64,000 nt of DNA. It comes from Hirudo medicinalis. Lineage: Eukaryota > Annelida > Clitellata > Hirudinida > Hirudinidae. Positions 54,151-64,000 of this stretch are shown here, one piece after another. Position 1 is the stretch's first letter, and every line of letters starts with the position of its first letter. The notes beneath the pieces were generated by a model. The model searched no databases and was not told the origin of the DNA. It saw only the letters and a program-made list of their open reading frames with translations. The position numbers were made by a program, and so were the translations under genes. The stretch is taken from assembly GCA_011800805.1 (NCBI GenBank), contig MPNW01000004.1, positions 223,665 to 287,664 of the forward strand. Direction: 5' to 3'.

Positions 54151-57100
54151 TCTGTTGTGCTGATATCATGTCGTTATGATTGCTGCTGTTGAAGTAACAT
54201 TCCATCAATCAACATCCTTATTTAATTAAGGCAATACGTTTGCTCTGCAAGCTGAAGCTATGAAAGATTTGAACAGTTCAACAGGAGGGAGATACTTATG
54301 CTGGAGAGAGTATTATTATTGTCAGATGAAAGAATGAATGGGAAATGAGTGACATGAGAGGTGGATGGATAACAGAATGAATAATTATGAAAGTATCAAG
54401 TCTCACGCTGTCACCATCATAACTTAAAATATAAAAAACGAAAATTTAAACTTCATGTCCTCATTGAACCCACTCAAAAACAAACATGTGTTTGATGCAA
54501 TCAAAACACTTTGTGTATGGTTATAGTAGTAGTAAAAATATTTTGTCAAAACTGTATTATCAGAAATTTCTGCATGTTTTTCAAATGTCATGTTCATACC
54601 TGTGACATTTTCAATAAATTACTTTTTTAATAATTATTCATTTAAATTCCAAAATATTGATGACATCAAATCATTGATGACATCATTGGCAGCCTCATTA
54701 TCATCAATTATTGTTAAACTATTGCCTTGTTAAGCTTGAAACAATGCTCATTTATTAGAAATTACTAATAATTATGTTCGTAATGTTGGCCAACTCATGT
54801 GCATGTACCAAAGGTTGCCGCCAGTACCCCAAACCCTATCCCCAACTTTAGCCCTAATTGTGGAAAACCGACAAAATTTGCTCCCCGAGTTGGCCTTTGT
54901 CTGTCACTTCTCCAGGTACCTCACAACGAGGTTGAAATGCTGGAATGGATCGTTGGAGAGCTATATTTGAATATAGTGTACATATTCTGCTCGTAATCAG
55001 ACAATTAATTGGATCTATAGTGTTATTGCTATTTTTAGTACAATCATAATGCTTCTGCATGCAATTGTAGTTTCATTTATTGAATGAAAGAAAGTTCCTA
55101 AAAGCGCCATGCATGGATAATTATGACCATCTAAAGTCGTCGCTCTGCTGCTTCATCTGCTCTGCCAATTTGGGTTCTTTTCAAGTTGCACTTAAATTCC
55201 CCTGGGTCACATACTATTCTCACCAGAGCACATTATGCCCTAGCCATTGTTGATCATTAAGCGATTGTTGGACGTGTCGTGTTGTATTGTTTGGGAAGCT
55301 CCATCATGGGCTCGATTTAGTAATGATTGTTAAGGCACAGCAATGGATTTGTGCAATGGACTACTGAAAGCACAATAATTAAAACCATTGCTTAAAACCA
55401 ATGCAATCCTTAGTCATGCATTAGTTGTGCAAATGTATTGCAATGCATAATAGCAATGCTTTGATAAAAAGTTTGGAACAAATAAATGCCCAACGTTGCT
55501 GATTGATTGAACTGAAAAAAATAGCACATTTTTAGATTTTTTACAACTTTAATGCACTTTTAATGAACCAAAAAATTAGAAATTTCGTCAAAAAGTCATC
55601 CTGACACCATGATTTGGAGACTTTGACCTTTGAAATTAATAACAATATTTACATCTTAATTGTTAATGTATTATTGTATATTATTATATATTTAAATTGA
55701 ATTCAGCTTAGGAATGAGTTTGTTAGGATATTGAAATTGTTTCTATAAAACGCATTTAGAAAGAATTTAGTAAACCATTGCTTAATGAATAAAAAACTTG
55801 TCGTGTCTTACGGTGATACGGGAATGCATAAATTTAGAAGTGATGTGTGGTCTGCTGTCGGAGACTAATTAGGAGAACAGAGAAAGTTCCGGGTTCTGTT
55901 TTTGTTTGTTATTGCAGACTATCTCACCATAATAATAATTACATTCAGCTCCTCTATCTACCTATTGGAAGATGGAGCATTATTCACATCCTTTTCTATC
56001 TCCAAGAGGAACACCATCCCTTGAAACTAATCTTCAAAAGTTCATGTTCCATTTTGTTGACGTGCAACCTTGAAATCCCTATCACCTTAAATCTTTCAAG
56101 CAGCTGCTCCATTCGTTATTTGGAAAAGATAAGGACTTAACTTAAGGAAAAAGTGATCGTAATGCTACTGAAAGATAGAAAAGGAAATAACTTAGAAAAA
56201 GAAAGCATGTACACAAACAACACTATAAAGTCGTAATTTAAGTCGTAACGCGGTCGCATTTTTAAAATAACTTATTATTGACTCTTAGTTTTAATAAGAA
56301 ACTGCGCATTTGATGTTGGAGAGACTCCTGAAAGAGGAAATGCCTTTGCATGTTTACCAAGATGCGAAGAAATATTTCAAAGCTTTTGTGGAGTGCAAGA
56401 GAAACATTCTGAAAGTTTTCTTCCTGTCTTTCATCCTTCTTTGTGTAATTACAAAGTAAACGAACCTAGAATTGATTGATTTTTAGAAATGCTTGCTGGA
56501 TTCTTTTCTCGTAGAACTGCCGATGCTTAAATCACTTTCAATTGATTAACTTGAAAACTTCAAGTGGACTTTTGAGGGTCTCCCAGCTAAAAGATGTTGA
56601 GCTTTTAATTTTTCTATCTGGCGTCCGTCTTTGTTTTTTATTTTTTCTTGTTTTTTCTTGTTTCCCAGAAAATAAATTTGCCGATTGACGCTGCGCAAAT
56701 ACTCTTGCTCGGTATAACATAAATAGGCGTTGCCCACGTCGGTGCTGCGTCCCCACAAGCAACGCGAAATGGCTCGGTTGCTTTGAAGACAATGAAATCA
56801 ATTAAATAGAAAGACACTTATCAAGTTATTGGAACGTTGAAATATAGGTTTCCGTTTTTGGCATGATCCTAAATTTTCAGCAGTAACCAACAGCAAGAGA
56901 TGAGCCACTTATAAAAATATAAAGCTGTTGGATCTATATTTGAATAAGTGAATAAACACCAATTTTCTCATCGAACTGCAGCATGCCCGGGCTCCAACAG
57001 CGGAATGTCGACTTCCGGGTCACGAAACGATCACCTGGAGAAATTAATCAAGCGATATGCCAACTGCACAAAAATCGAAGGCAATCTGGAGATTTCTTAT

Positions 57101-58306
57101 CTGGAGAATGACCTTGATTTGGCCTTCCTCCACACCATCGAGGAGGTCACGGGTTATGTCATCATCTACGACATCAACCAGAAATCGATACCGCTACCAA
57201 ATCTGAGGCTAATACGTGGTGAAAATCGGTTCAAAACGTGGGTTCTTTGTTTATTTTTTGTGATTGATATTGTGCCGTCAGACTTAAAATGATTCCGCGA
57301 TGCTTTTCGCAAAAGGGTTAGGGTTAGGTTAGACATTAGTACTACAAAAGCAATTGTGCATCGCTAATGGTTCTATGGTGCATGGATATATTTATTACTT
57401 ATTACATTATTAACATTTCATTTTTCAGGCTAGGCAACTTTAGTCTCTTCATTGTTCACAACAAAGGGTTGTCAGAATTTGGACTCGACTCATTGATAGG
57501 TGAGCTGTCTTTAATGTGATTGGATGTTTGAATAAAATGTACTGATCTTATTTTTGGCATATTTTCATTATTAAAGAGTTTACACATAGGGTACATTTTG
57601 ATTTTCGTGTGTTGTTGTGCTCGTTTCAAGACTTGCTAATTGAGGAGTTCATCCCTCGAGAGTTTATTATTTTTCATAATTTCCCTCTAAATCATTAAAT
57701 TTGTATGGAATACAATTAACTTAAGCTCGTTATTTTTTTCATTTGTTGTCTGTATTGTTCAATAATTCTGATATACTTTAAGTCGATTATCGTGCATTTG
57801 CACGGGATACGATCGGCGGACAAAACTCGAAGCCCGGCACATAAAGTTTTAAATATCAACAGAGATCTCTAATGGAGATGTTGCACTGATGGGAAACGAA
57901 GATCTGCTTTACAGTCACAATGTCTTTTGGAACGACACATTTGCCAAGGAAGATTCGAAAGTCGTCCTAGACGAGAAGTCCGAAAGGGGGAGAGGTTGTC
58001 TTGGTTTATGCCTTGGTTTGGGAGGCCACCTTAAATTTTAATTATAATTGTTGCATGATCGTGGCTTTAGCATAATAGGTATTTATGATAACTATGACAC
58101 CATAAAGTCATAATGTGGTATTAATATTATGTTATTGTTGTTTATTGTTTCTCCAGGCGAGTGTCATGAATCATGTCCTCAGTTTAATGGGCAGTTTTAT
58201 TGTTGGGGACCAGGAGAACATCAGTGCCAAAACTGTAAGATTCTTGAAATTATTTTTTTAGAAATCTTGAAACTATTTCTGGGGTTACATGTTATTATTA
58301 TTATTG

Positions 58307-58392
<86 letters not shown>

Positions 58393-61300
58393 TCGTCGTC
58401 ATCGTCGTCATCTCCATCATCATCGTCGTCGTTCCATCATNCAATGTTTAAATATTCCTATGGCCATGAATGTGTGAGCAAATGCCCTGGTTGGTGTTAA
58501 ACATGAAGAATATTTCAAAATTGAATTTGTTCAAAACATTTTGATTGTCTTCCATTTAGATTTCATGTTCATCGACAGAGGAGCGTGTGTGAGAAATTGT
58601 CCAGAAGGAGAAACTGATATTGAAGGTGTCTGCAAACAGTGCGTGGGACCCTGTCCTAAAGGTTTACAATTTCTGTAGTGCCAATCTTACTAATTCAATT
58701 AAAATGATGGCTGCTTTTTATACATGTTTTTTTTTGTATTGTAATTTAAAAAAAATTCGTTTTAACTAGTGTAATAAGATTGTAACAATAATTAATTTTT
58801 GCCTTTATCTGAAAGACTGTCCTGGAACCTTTGATCGTATGTTTTTGAACAACCTGAACATTGAATCATTCAGAGGATGCACTGTTGTTCAAGGCAATCT
58901 CTATATAGGAAGGGGATCTTTTAATAAGTTAGAGTACATTTGAGTTTTTAATTTTTAATGTATAAAATCCACAAAATTGATTAACCGATTTTCATGATGT
59001 GGCATGGTAACTAAAATTTCTTCTCGTATGCCCGCAAGTCGCTAAATCTGGAACAAACTATGCATTTTAATTACCTAGTTCCAGTTTAATTTTACAGTCT
59101 TGAAAGCTGTCTTCTTTAATGGGAGCTTCTCCCTGTTGAGTTTGCAGTATTCTTGGATTTCTGCTGGAACATAATCCATTCTAATAAACTGGGACTAATT
59201 ATCATTAACGTACATATTCTCGAGCAAAGAATTAAAGTCAGATGGTTAAGTTTATTGGTTTAATAATCTTAGGTTATTATTTGATGACTTTTGATGATTT
59301 GTCATCGTAAGTCTGTTTTTGCTCAAATAAAGAAAATGACAGAAATAATCATCGGCGGATGAATCGGATGAATTGGTCACGACTTGACATGACAGGAGGG
59401 AAAGACTGGAGCCTTTTTGAAGATGGAATTAAAATTAGAATTAAATGTAGATGCAAAAAGAGAAGTTGAAAAAATTTATTTAAGATTGATTTTTAGTTCG
59501 ATTCTAAATAAACATGAGTTCCAATCGGCAACATTAACCCTAAGGACTCAGTGGGATTCTTGCCAAAAGATCCAGAAGCGTTATCCTTTCTTTAGTATAG
59601 GGTTCCCTGGCGGTGCAGACAAGGTTGCGAACACGACACATTACGACTGTAGCCACAACCGCCGCATGCTGGAACGCAACATTCATTTTACTCTAACCAG
59701 AGTGCTTCTCACTTCACTGCTACTCACCATAAATTGCTTTATTCCGCCATGTGATAAACATTATGAGAATATGGAATGTGATGGATATCAAACTTTAACG
59801 TAATAGGAAATTGTTTACAATTTATTAAATAATTTTAGGCGCCACTCAATGAACGACTTTATACCCCGCCTTAACCACAGCTAAATTTTGTTGCTAGGAA
59901 AAGTGGCGAAGCGCGATTCTTGGTCGATTCCTACATTTGAGAGTTGTCTGCATGAGCTATTGCTATTGCAGCCGTTGAAATGATGAAAGATAACTCTGCG
60001 TGGTCGATTTATTTTGTAATTGTTTGAAGATAAAATTGTTTTTCACATTAAAGCGACCTTGCTCCGAAGCAGCCCAATAATAAACTTTAATAAGTTGTGA
60101 TGTATTATTCGTAAGTGTAATAATGTGATAATAATAGAATTTCAATTTGTCATTAATTTTTCAAGGCAAGTTAACAGTCCGACAATGGTTCCCTTGACTT
60201 ATGACAACCTTACTATTCTAGAAAATGTGACTTTGATTGTGGGGTCAGTAAAAATCGATGTAGATTCACCGCTTTTCCGCAATCTGTCCTTTCTCAGGAA
60301 TCTCAAGACAGTCATGGCCAACAGACCTTTGCAAGTGGCTTATATTGGACTACTGCCTATTTGTTGTTTAATTGCTTTATTATGTGATTAGTAATTCTCA
60401 GTAACACAATTCTTATTTGTAACTCTGCTTTAATATTTACGAGTATTATTTCACAATATTCAGATGTTGTTAATCCATTATTATTATACACGTTTATTAT
60501 TGTTAAAATAATGGTTTAGCTTTTTATCAAATATTTTGACAAATTTCTAATCAAGCCACACCAGCAAAGGGCTTTTTATACAATTTTCAAGTCTGGAGAT
60601 GTTAGGTCTTGATTCTCTCCAGTCTGTGATGAATGGAAATATAACCATAACCGGGAACAAGAATTTATGTTATGTGGAAAAATTTCCTTGGGATCTCATC
60701 AGAAAAAATTCTTCTGCTATCTTGGTCCAAAAAAATAGGAATGCCTCGGAATGTGGTCAGTGGATGATTTTATTGTTTTGGGGAACCCTTATAAGAAGTG
60801 ATACCTGAAATATGTTGACTGAGCTAAAATGGACCAGATTCGCTCGCTGACTCAGTTTTTCAAATTACTTTTGTTGTATAATATTAATATTTTATTGTGT
60901 TATAGCTTATCATATCACATCATATCATATCATATCATATCATATCATATTATTGTCTTTGAACATATATAAAAACGAACTGTAATGAAGTGCATTTCTA
61001 ATATGCTTTTCACGCAGAAATGGATGGTAATGTGTGTCATCAAGAATGCGTTGAAAACAGTTGTCTGGGTCCTCTTGACTCACAATGCCACAAATGCAGG
61101 AGTTACAAACAAGGCGACAGATGTGTGCGTTCTTGTGAGTTAGGATGGTATTCTATGCCATCAGGAGATGGTTTAAAGGAATGTTTTAAGTGCCACAAAG
61201 AGTGTCGAGGATCATGCTTTGGACCGGTTTGTTTCTTCTCGTGTTTTCTTGATGTTATTTTTCAATTAATCATACAATTTACTTTTTTTAATTAATATCT

Positions 61301-61430
61301 AATTATATTTAAGGGATCAGACAAGTGTCACAAATGTATGCGTTTTAAAGATGGTCGTAACTGCGTTGAGAGCTGTCCTGAAGGGTTATTTAGAATACAT
61401 TATTATATGGATTTTGGACCATTGATCTAA
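51410..61430 (+). CDS. Secreted EGFR-ectodomain-like protein, copy B (incomplete at an assembly gap)
   Basis: Paralogue of copy A. Exons: 51410-51476 (signal peptide [17 protein letters not shown]), 56982-57237, 57429-57499, 57863-58003, 58157-58234, [gap], 58442-58489 (3' part only), 58560-58661, 58816-58927, 60166-60330, 60565-60755, 61018-61226, 61314-61430. Junctions are in phase and several exon lengths equal those of copy A (256, 141, 78, 102, 209 and 117 nt). The exon matching copy A's 119-nt exon, and the 5' two thirds of the next, are absent at the N at 58441. L1, CR1, L2 and partial CR2 are recognisable, with the same stop-terminated end. Intron 1 is about 5.5 kb and contains a retrotransposon remnant, so assignment of the signal-peptide exon rests on its GTGAGT donor, phase 1 and position. 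The L2 exon at 60166-60330 uses a GC donor. Confidence 0.75.
52200..53205 (-). mobile_element. Decayed non-LTR retrotransposon (reverse-transcriptase C-terminal region)
   Basis: Minus-strand frames give successive fragments typical of the 3' part of a LINE-type pol: [92 protein letters not shown] and [16 protein letters not shown]. The fragments shift frame and are broken by stops, so the copy is dead. It lies in intron 1 of EGFR-like copy B, antisense to it. The family name (for example CR1 or RTE) is not assigned. Confidence 0.75.
53770..53862. repeat. GAT/ATG trinucleotide microsatellite
   Basis: Long GATGAT run, partly interrupted by ATT units, within intron 1 of copy B. Confidence 0.9.
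54091..54151. repeat. ATT microsatellite
   Basis: About twenty uninterrupted TTA/ATT units in intron 1 of copy B. Confidence 0.95.
58287..58440. repeat. ATT microsatellite followed by TCG/TCA repeat, ending at an N
   Basis: A very long ATT run (about 58300-58391) changes to TCG/TCA units and stops at the N at 58441. The repeat probably caused the assembly break inside copy B. Confidence 0.95.
58441..58441. other. Assembly gap or unresolved base
   Basis: This is the single N in the window. Sequence right after it picks up in the middle of the exon homologous to copy A 46483-46624, starting at AATGTTTAAATATTCC. The equivalents of 46218-46336 and of about 46483-46577 are missing. The true gap length is therefore probably hundreds of bases, not one. 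Confidence 0.85.
60908..60951. repeat. CATAT pentanucleotide repeat
   Basis: Tandem CATAT units, eight or so, in the intron before the CR2 exon of copy B. Confidence 0.9.
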
Positions 61431-62596
61431 AGTTGCATATTTTGGTGTATTAATTGAATTTTTAAAAAATTTTTAAGTAATACCTTACAATTATTGATTA
61501 ATTGATTAATATTGAAAACAGAAGCCAAACCTGCAGGGGGAGACCCAAGCCTAAAGTTAGTGGTGGGAAGAGAATGGACGACATCCTGAGGCAGCTATCA
61601 CTTTGACGCAATCTATTTTTGAGCTATATTTTTTTAATTATAACCAAGTTATAGCGAAGTATCCAGTTTGTTGTCTTTTTTTTTATAAAATATTATTGCA
61701 AACAATTTTAAATCATATCGGACTGATTTCAATTTAGCCAATAATAGGCCTGTTCTTGCCATCATACAACACATCATGTAACCAAACTACTAGCCACATC
61801 AATGGACTCATAAAAGATAAGCGCCCTTAAATTGCCCTTATTACAAAATTAAAATGGATAGTCCAAAGTTGTATTTAGCCAAATGAGCATTCTAGCGGAA
61901 ATTACTTAGGTACACATATGTATTAGTGAGTCTTAGTTTTAGTGAGATTTATACCTGAAGTTTATCAGTAAGTTTATCAGCGTCTGAAAATTCCTGGGCA
62001 CGACATGTCCTCACTAAATCGCGAACATAAACAGAAAGTCTAAATGTGACTGTAGAAATCGTGAAAGTTTCGTATGTAGTTCATTTATATAGCGCCATAT
62101 GCATAGCGTCAGAGGCGCTTTTAACCATTTATATAGCGCTCCTTCCCAAGGGCGCTTGCGGCAGTGCCGGCCGGGTTTCTTAACTGAGCGATGTGAAGCC
62201 CCACGTCTAAAAGCAAATTGAACTCGAATCTAGTTACTTTGAATCACTGGAAAAGCTTTGTATGACTTTAGTTAAGAGTTAATTATTATATTGGTTGAAA
62301 ATTTTCGTTGGTAAAACGGCTAGAGCTTGGATCTTCCTTATTTGGTAAACATTTTCTTATAAATTTTTTGAATAATTGAATGTTTGTAATGAGCTGCATT
62401 TAATTTCGAGGCATTCCCTTGACTGTATTAACAACTAAACTAGCCAAACAGCGACTGTCACAGGCATTTGCCCGTTATCGGTCAAGATGTGAATAACTTT
62501 TGACTAAACGTTTGATTATATTCCTTTGTCTTGAGTCATTTAATCTTGCAACAACGTATTAAATTAAGTTAAATTTCACAGATTTTAAGAAGCTCG
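61431..62596. other. Intergenic DNA between copies B and C
   Basis: The first 140 bp resembles the DNA after copy A. At 62076-62165 there are two TTTATATAGCGC motifs separated by a GCGTCAGAGGCGC segment, then CCCAAGGGCGC. This is a GC-rich dyad-like repeat in AT-rich surroundings, reminiscent of an interspersed element found in many invertebrates. No gene is seen. Confidence 0.5.
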
Positions 62597-64000
62597 ATGA
62601 AACAGTTATTAAACAAAGATCTTTCGATATTTTACGTGCTTCTTTCGACCATTTGTTTGGAGTCCGTGGGCCAATGTTAGTCGTTTTTTAAATATTTAAT
62701 TGACTAAATGCTCGCATTAATGGCATTGTTATTTTATGTCGCCTAAAATGAAACAAAACAATCAATTCAATCAATTTGTTTTGCAACAAAGATTTAAATT
62801 GCTGAAGTTATATAAATTTATTAAGATCATTTTTTAAAATCAGTTTGACAATGATATTGCGCTTTGAGGAAGTGGAGAGTTACTCGTCGATTCTTCATCT
62901 CTTAATTCCAAGGAAACAAACATGCAAATACCAATGATTCAATAATGAAATACGAGTGCTTATAACGTTTGATTATAAATCATCATAAATTTTGAGTGAA
63001 ATCAGCATGCAATCGTTTTACAATCACAGATTACAAGTGGCATTAATGACGCGTCCACTGATTTGCAGAGAGCATCAGCGCAAGTTTAAAATTAATCTTG
63101 ACACAAATTCATGTTTTGACATTAACTCCAGCATGTCATGGAACTAAAAACGGAATGTCGACTTCTGGAAGCAGGGAAGATACCCTAGAGAGGATCACGA
63201 AGCGTTTTGCAAAATGCACAAAAATAGATGGCAACCTGGAAATTAGTTATTTGCCATCAGTTGAATCAGATGTGTCTTTTCTCAGCACCATTGAAGAGGT
63301 CACAGGTTATGTCATCTTTTACGACACTAGCCAGACATCGTTGCCATTAACGAATCTGAGGATAATACGGGGTCGAAATCTATACGAGTCAGCATTTTCG
63401 TTAGATTAAAAATATTATGTGCGAATCATATTCTTAAACAAGAATATTTTGATTCATTCCTAGGGTGGGCAATAGCAGTTATAGTCTGTTAATCATCAAA
63501 AACAGGTCCTTAAAGGATCTAGGGCTCATTTCATTGAAAGGTTACCAAAATTCAATTGATTTCTTCATCTCATAAACATGAGCTGTAATGGACACTTGAT
63601 TTGCTTATCCACAGAAATTTCACAAGGAGACGTTATGATTTTCGACGTCGGTGATTTGTGTTACACTGACACTGTCTTGTGGAGTGATATATTTTCCAGT
63701 GATAATTCCACTATCAAATATGCAGCCACTGGACAAGCTAACTCATGCAATGGTTTTATATTAGCGTTTATTCAATATTTTTTATGGGAAGTAAATATAA
63801 GAACACTTATATACCGTAATTTCCAGTCAATTGCCATGAATCATGTCCGGAATTTAATGGAAAGCGTTATTGTTGGGGACCAGGTGAACATAAGTGCCAA
63901 AAGTGTAAGCATTTATCGCTAGTGTCATAAGAATAAATTTCCTCTGAATTTCTCGCAGTCTCTATAGAATTTACTAAAATTTTTGAGGAAGTTGAACATG
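62597..64000 (+). CDS. EGFR-ectodomain-like protein, copy C (5' part, runs off the window)
   Basis: Third paralogue. Exons: 62597-62675 (signal peptide, MKQLLNKDLSIFYVLLSTIC), 63132-63387, 63464-63540, 63615-63752, 63827-63904. Lengths match copy A almost exactly (79, 256, 77, 138 versus 141, 78), and all junctions are in phase. L1 is complete ([45 protein letters not shown]), and CR1 begins with [19 protein letters not shown]. The window ends in the following intron. That intron is identical, as far as I can compare by eye, to the matching intron of copy A. Whether copy C has a kinase cannot be known from this window. Confidence 0.85.

Noticed and set aside
58129..58500. Frame running through the microsatellite with a long Ile run
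   Set aside because: Only 58157-58234 is a true exon; the rest is ATT repeat and crosses the N.
59417..59803. 128-residue plus-strand frame inside copy B between exons 58816-58927 and 60166-60330
   Set aside because: Lies in an intron of the array gene, shows no receptor-like motif, and has no acceptor or donor in phase.

Overview
The window is animal (bilaterian) nuclear DNA. The genes are split by many short GT-AG introns, the non-coding DNA is AT-rich, and the products are animal-specific: a protocadherin, a Golgi GlcNAc-transferase IV, an SBK kinase, FAM241B and ErbB/EGFR-type receptor ectodomains. The exon models were built by hand from splice sites, reading-frame phase and remembered family features. 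Six models close exactly in phase with no internal stop: protocadherin, MGAT4-like, JmjC-like, SBK-like, NUP155 and EGFR copy A. The phylum cannot be fixed from the sequence; a marine invertebrate is my guess.

Layout. 1-4.8 kb: AT-rich, no convincing gene. 4.8-11.0 kb (+): protocadherin with six cadherin repeats (9 exons, 1100 aa). 11.9-16.2 kb (-): MGAT4-like N-acetylglucosaminyltransferase (12 exons, 522 aa). 17.2-18.7 kb (+): JmjC/cupin-like 2-oxoglutarate dioxygenase with an N-terminal membrane anchor (4 exons, 343 aa). 19.1-22.1 kb (-): SBK-type Ser/Thr kinase (3 exons, 724 aa). 22-26 kb: intergenic, with a possible tRNA-derived SINE. 26.0-28.4 kb (-): a small membrane protein and an unrecognised small gene. 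28.7-29.4 kb (+): FAM241B-like. 30.5-31.5 kb (-): SRSF2-like splicing factor. 32.1-32.7 kb (-): TXNL4A/DIM1. 33.3-42.2 kb (+): nucleoporin NUP155 (31 exons, 1392 aa). 43.5-64 kb (+): a tandem array of three EGFR-ectodomain-like genes; the third runs off the window end.

The array is the standout. Each copy starts with its own signal-peptide exon. Copy A then encodes L1, furin-like CR1 (with an ErbB-like dimerisation arm), L2 and part of CR2, and stops without a transmembrane segment or kinase. The copies have nearly the same exon lengths and phases. Some introns and exons are almost identical between copies while neighbouring exons are diverged, which points to recent gene conversion or partial duplication. 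Copy B contains a single N next to a long microsatellite, and one and a half expected exons are missing there. I infer a local family of secreted EGFR-like proteins that could bind ligand or receptor as decoys.

The other genes are mostly unrelated housekeeping or membrane genes. TXNL4A/NUP155 and FAM241B/the unknown gene are divergent pairs with short shared upstream regions. Five modelled introns, in four genes, appear to use GC instead of GT donors.
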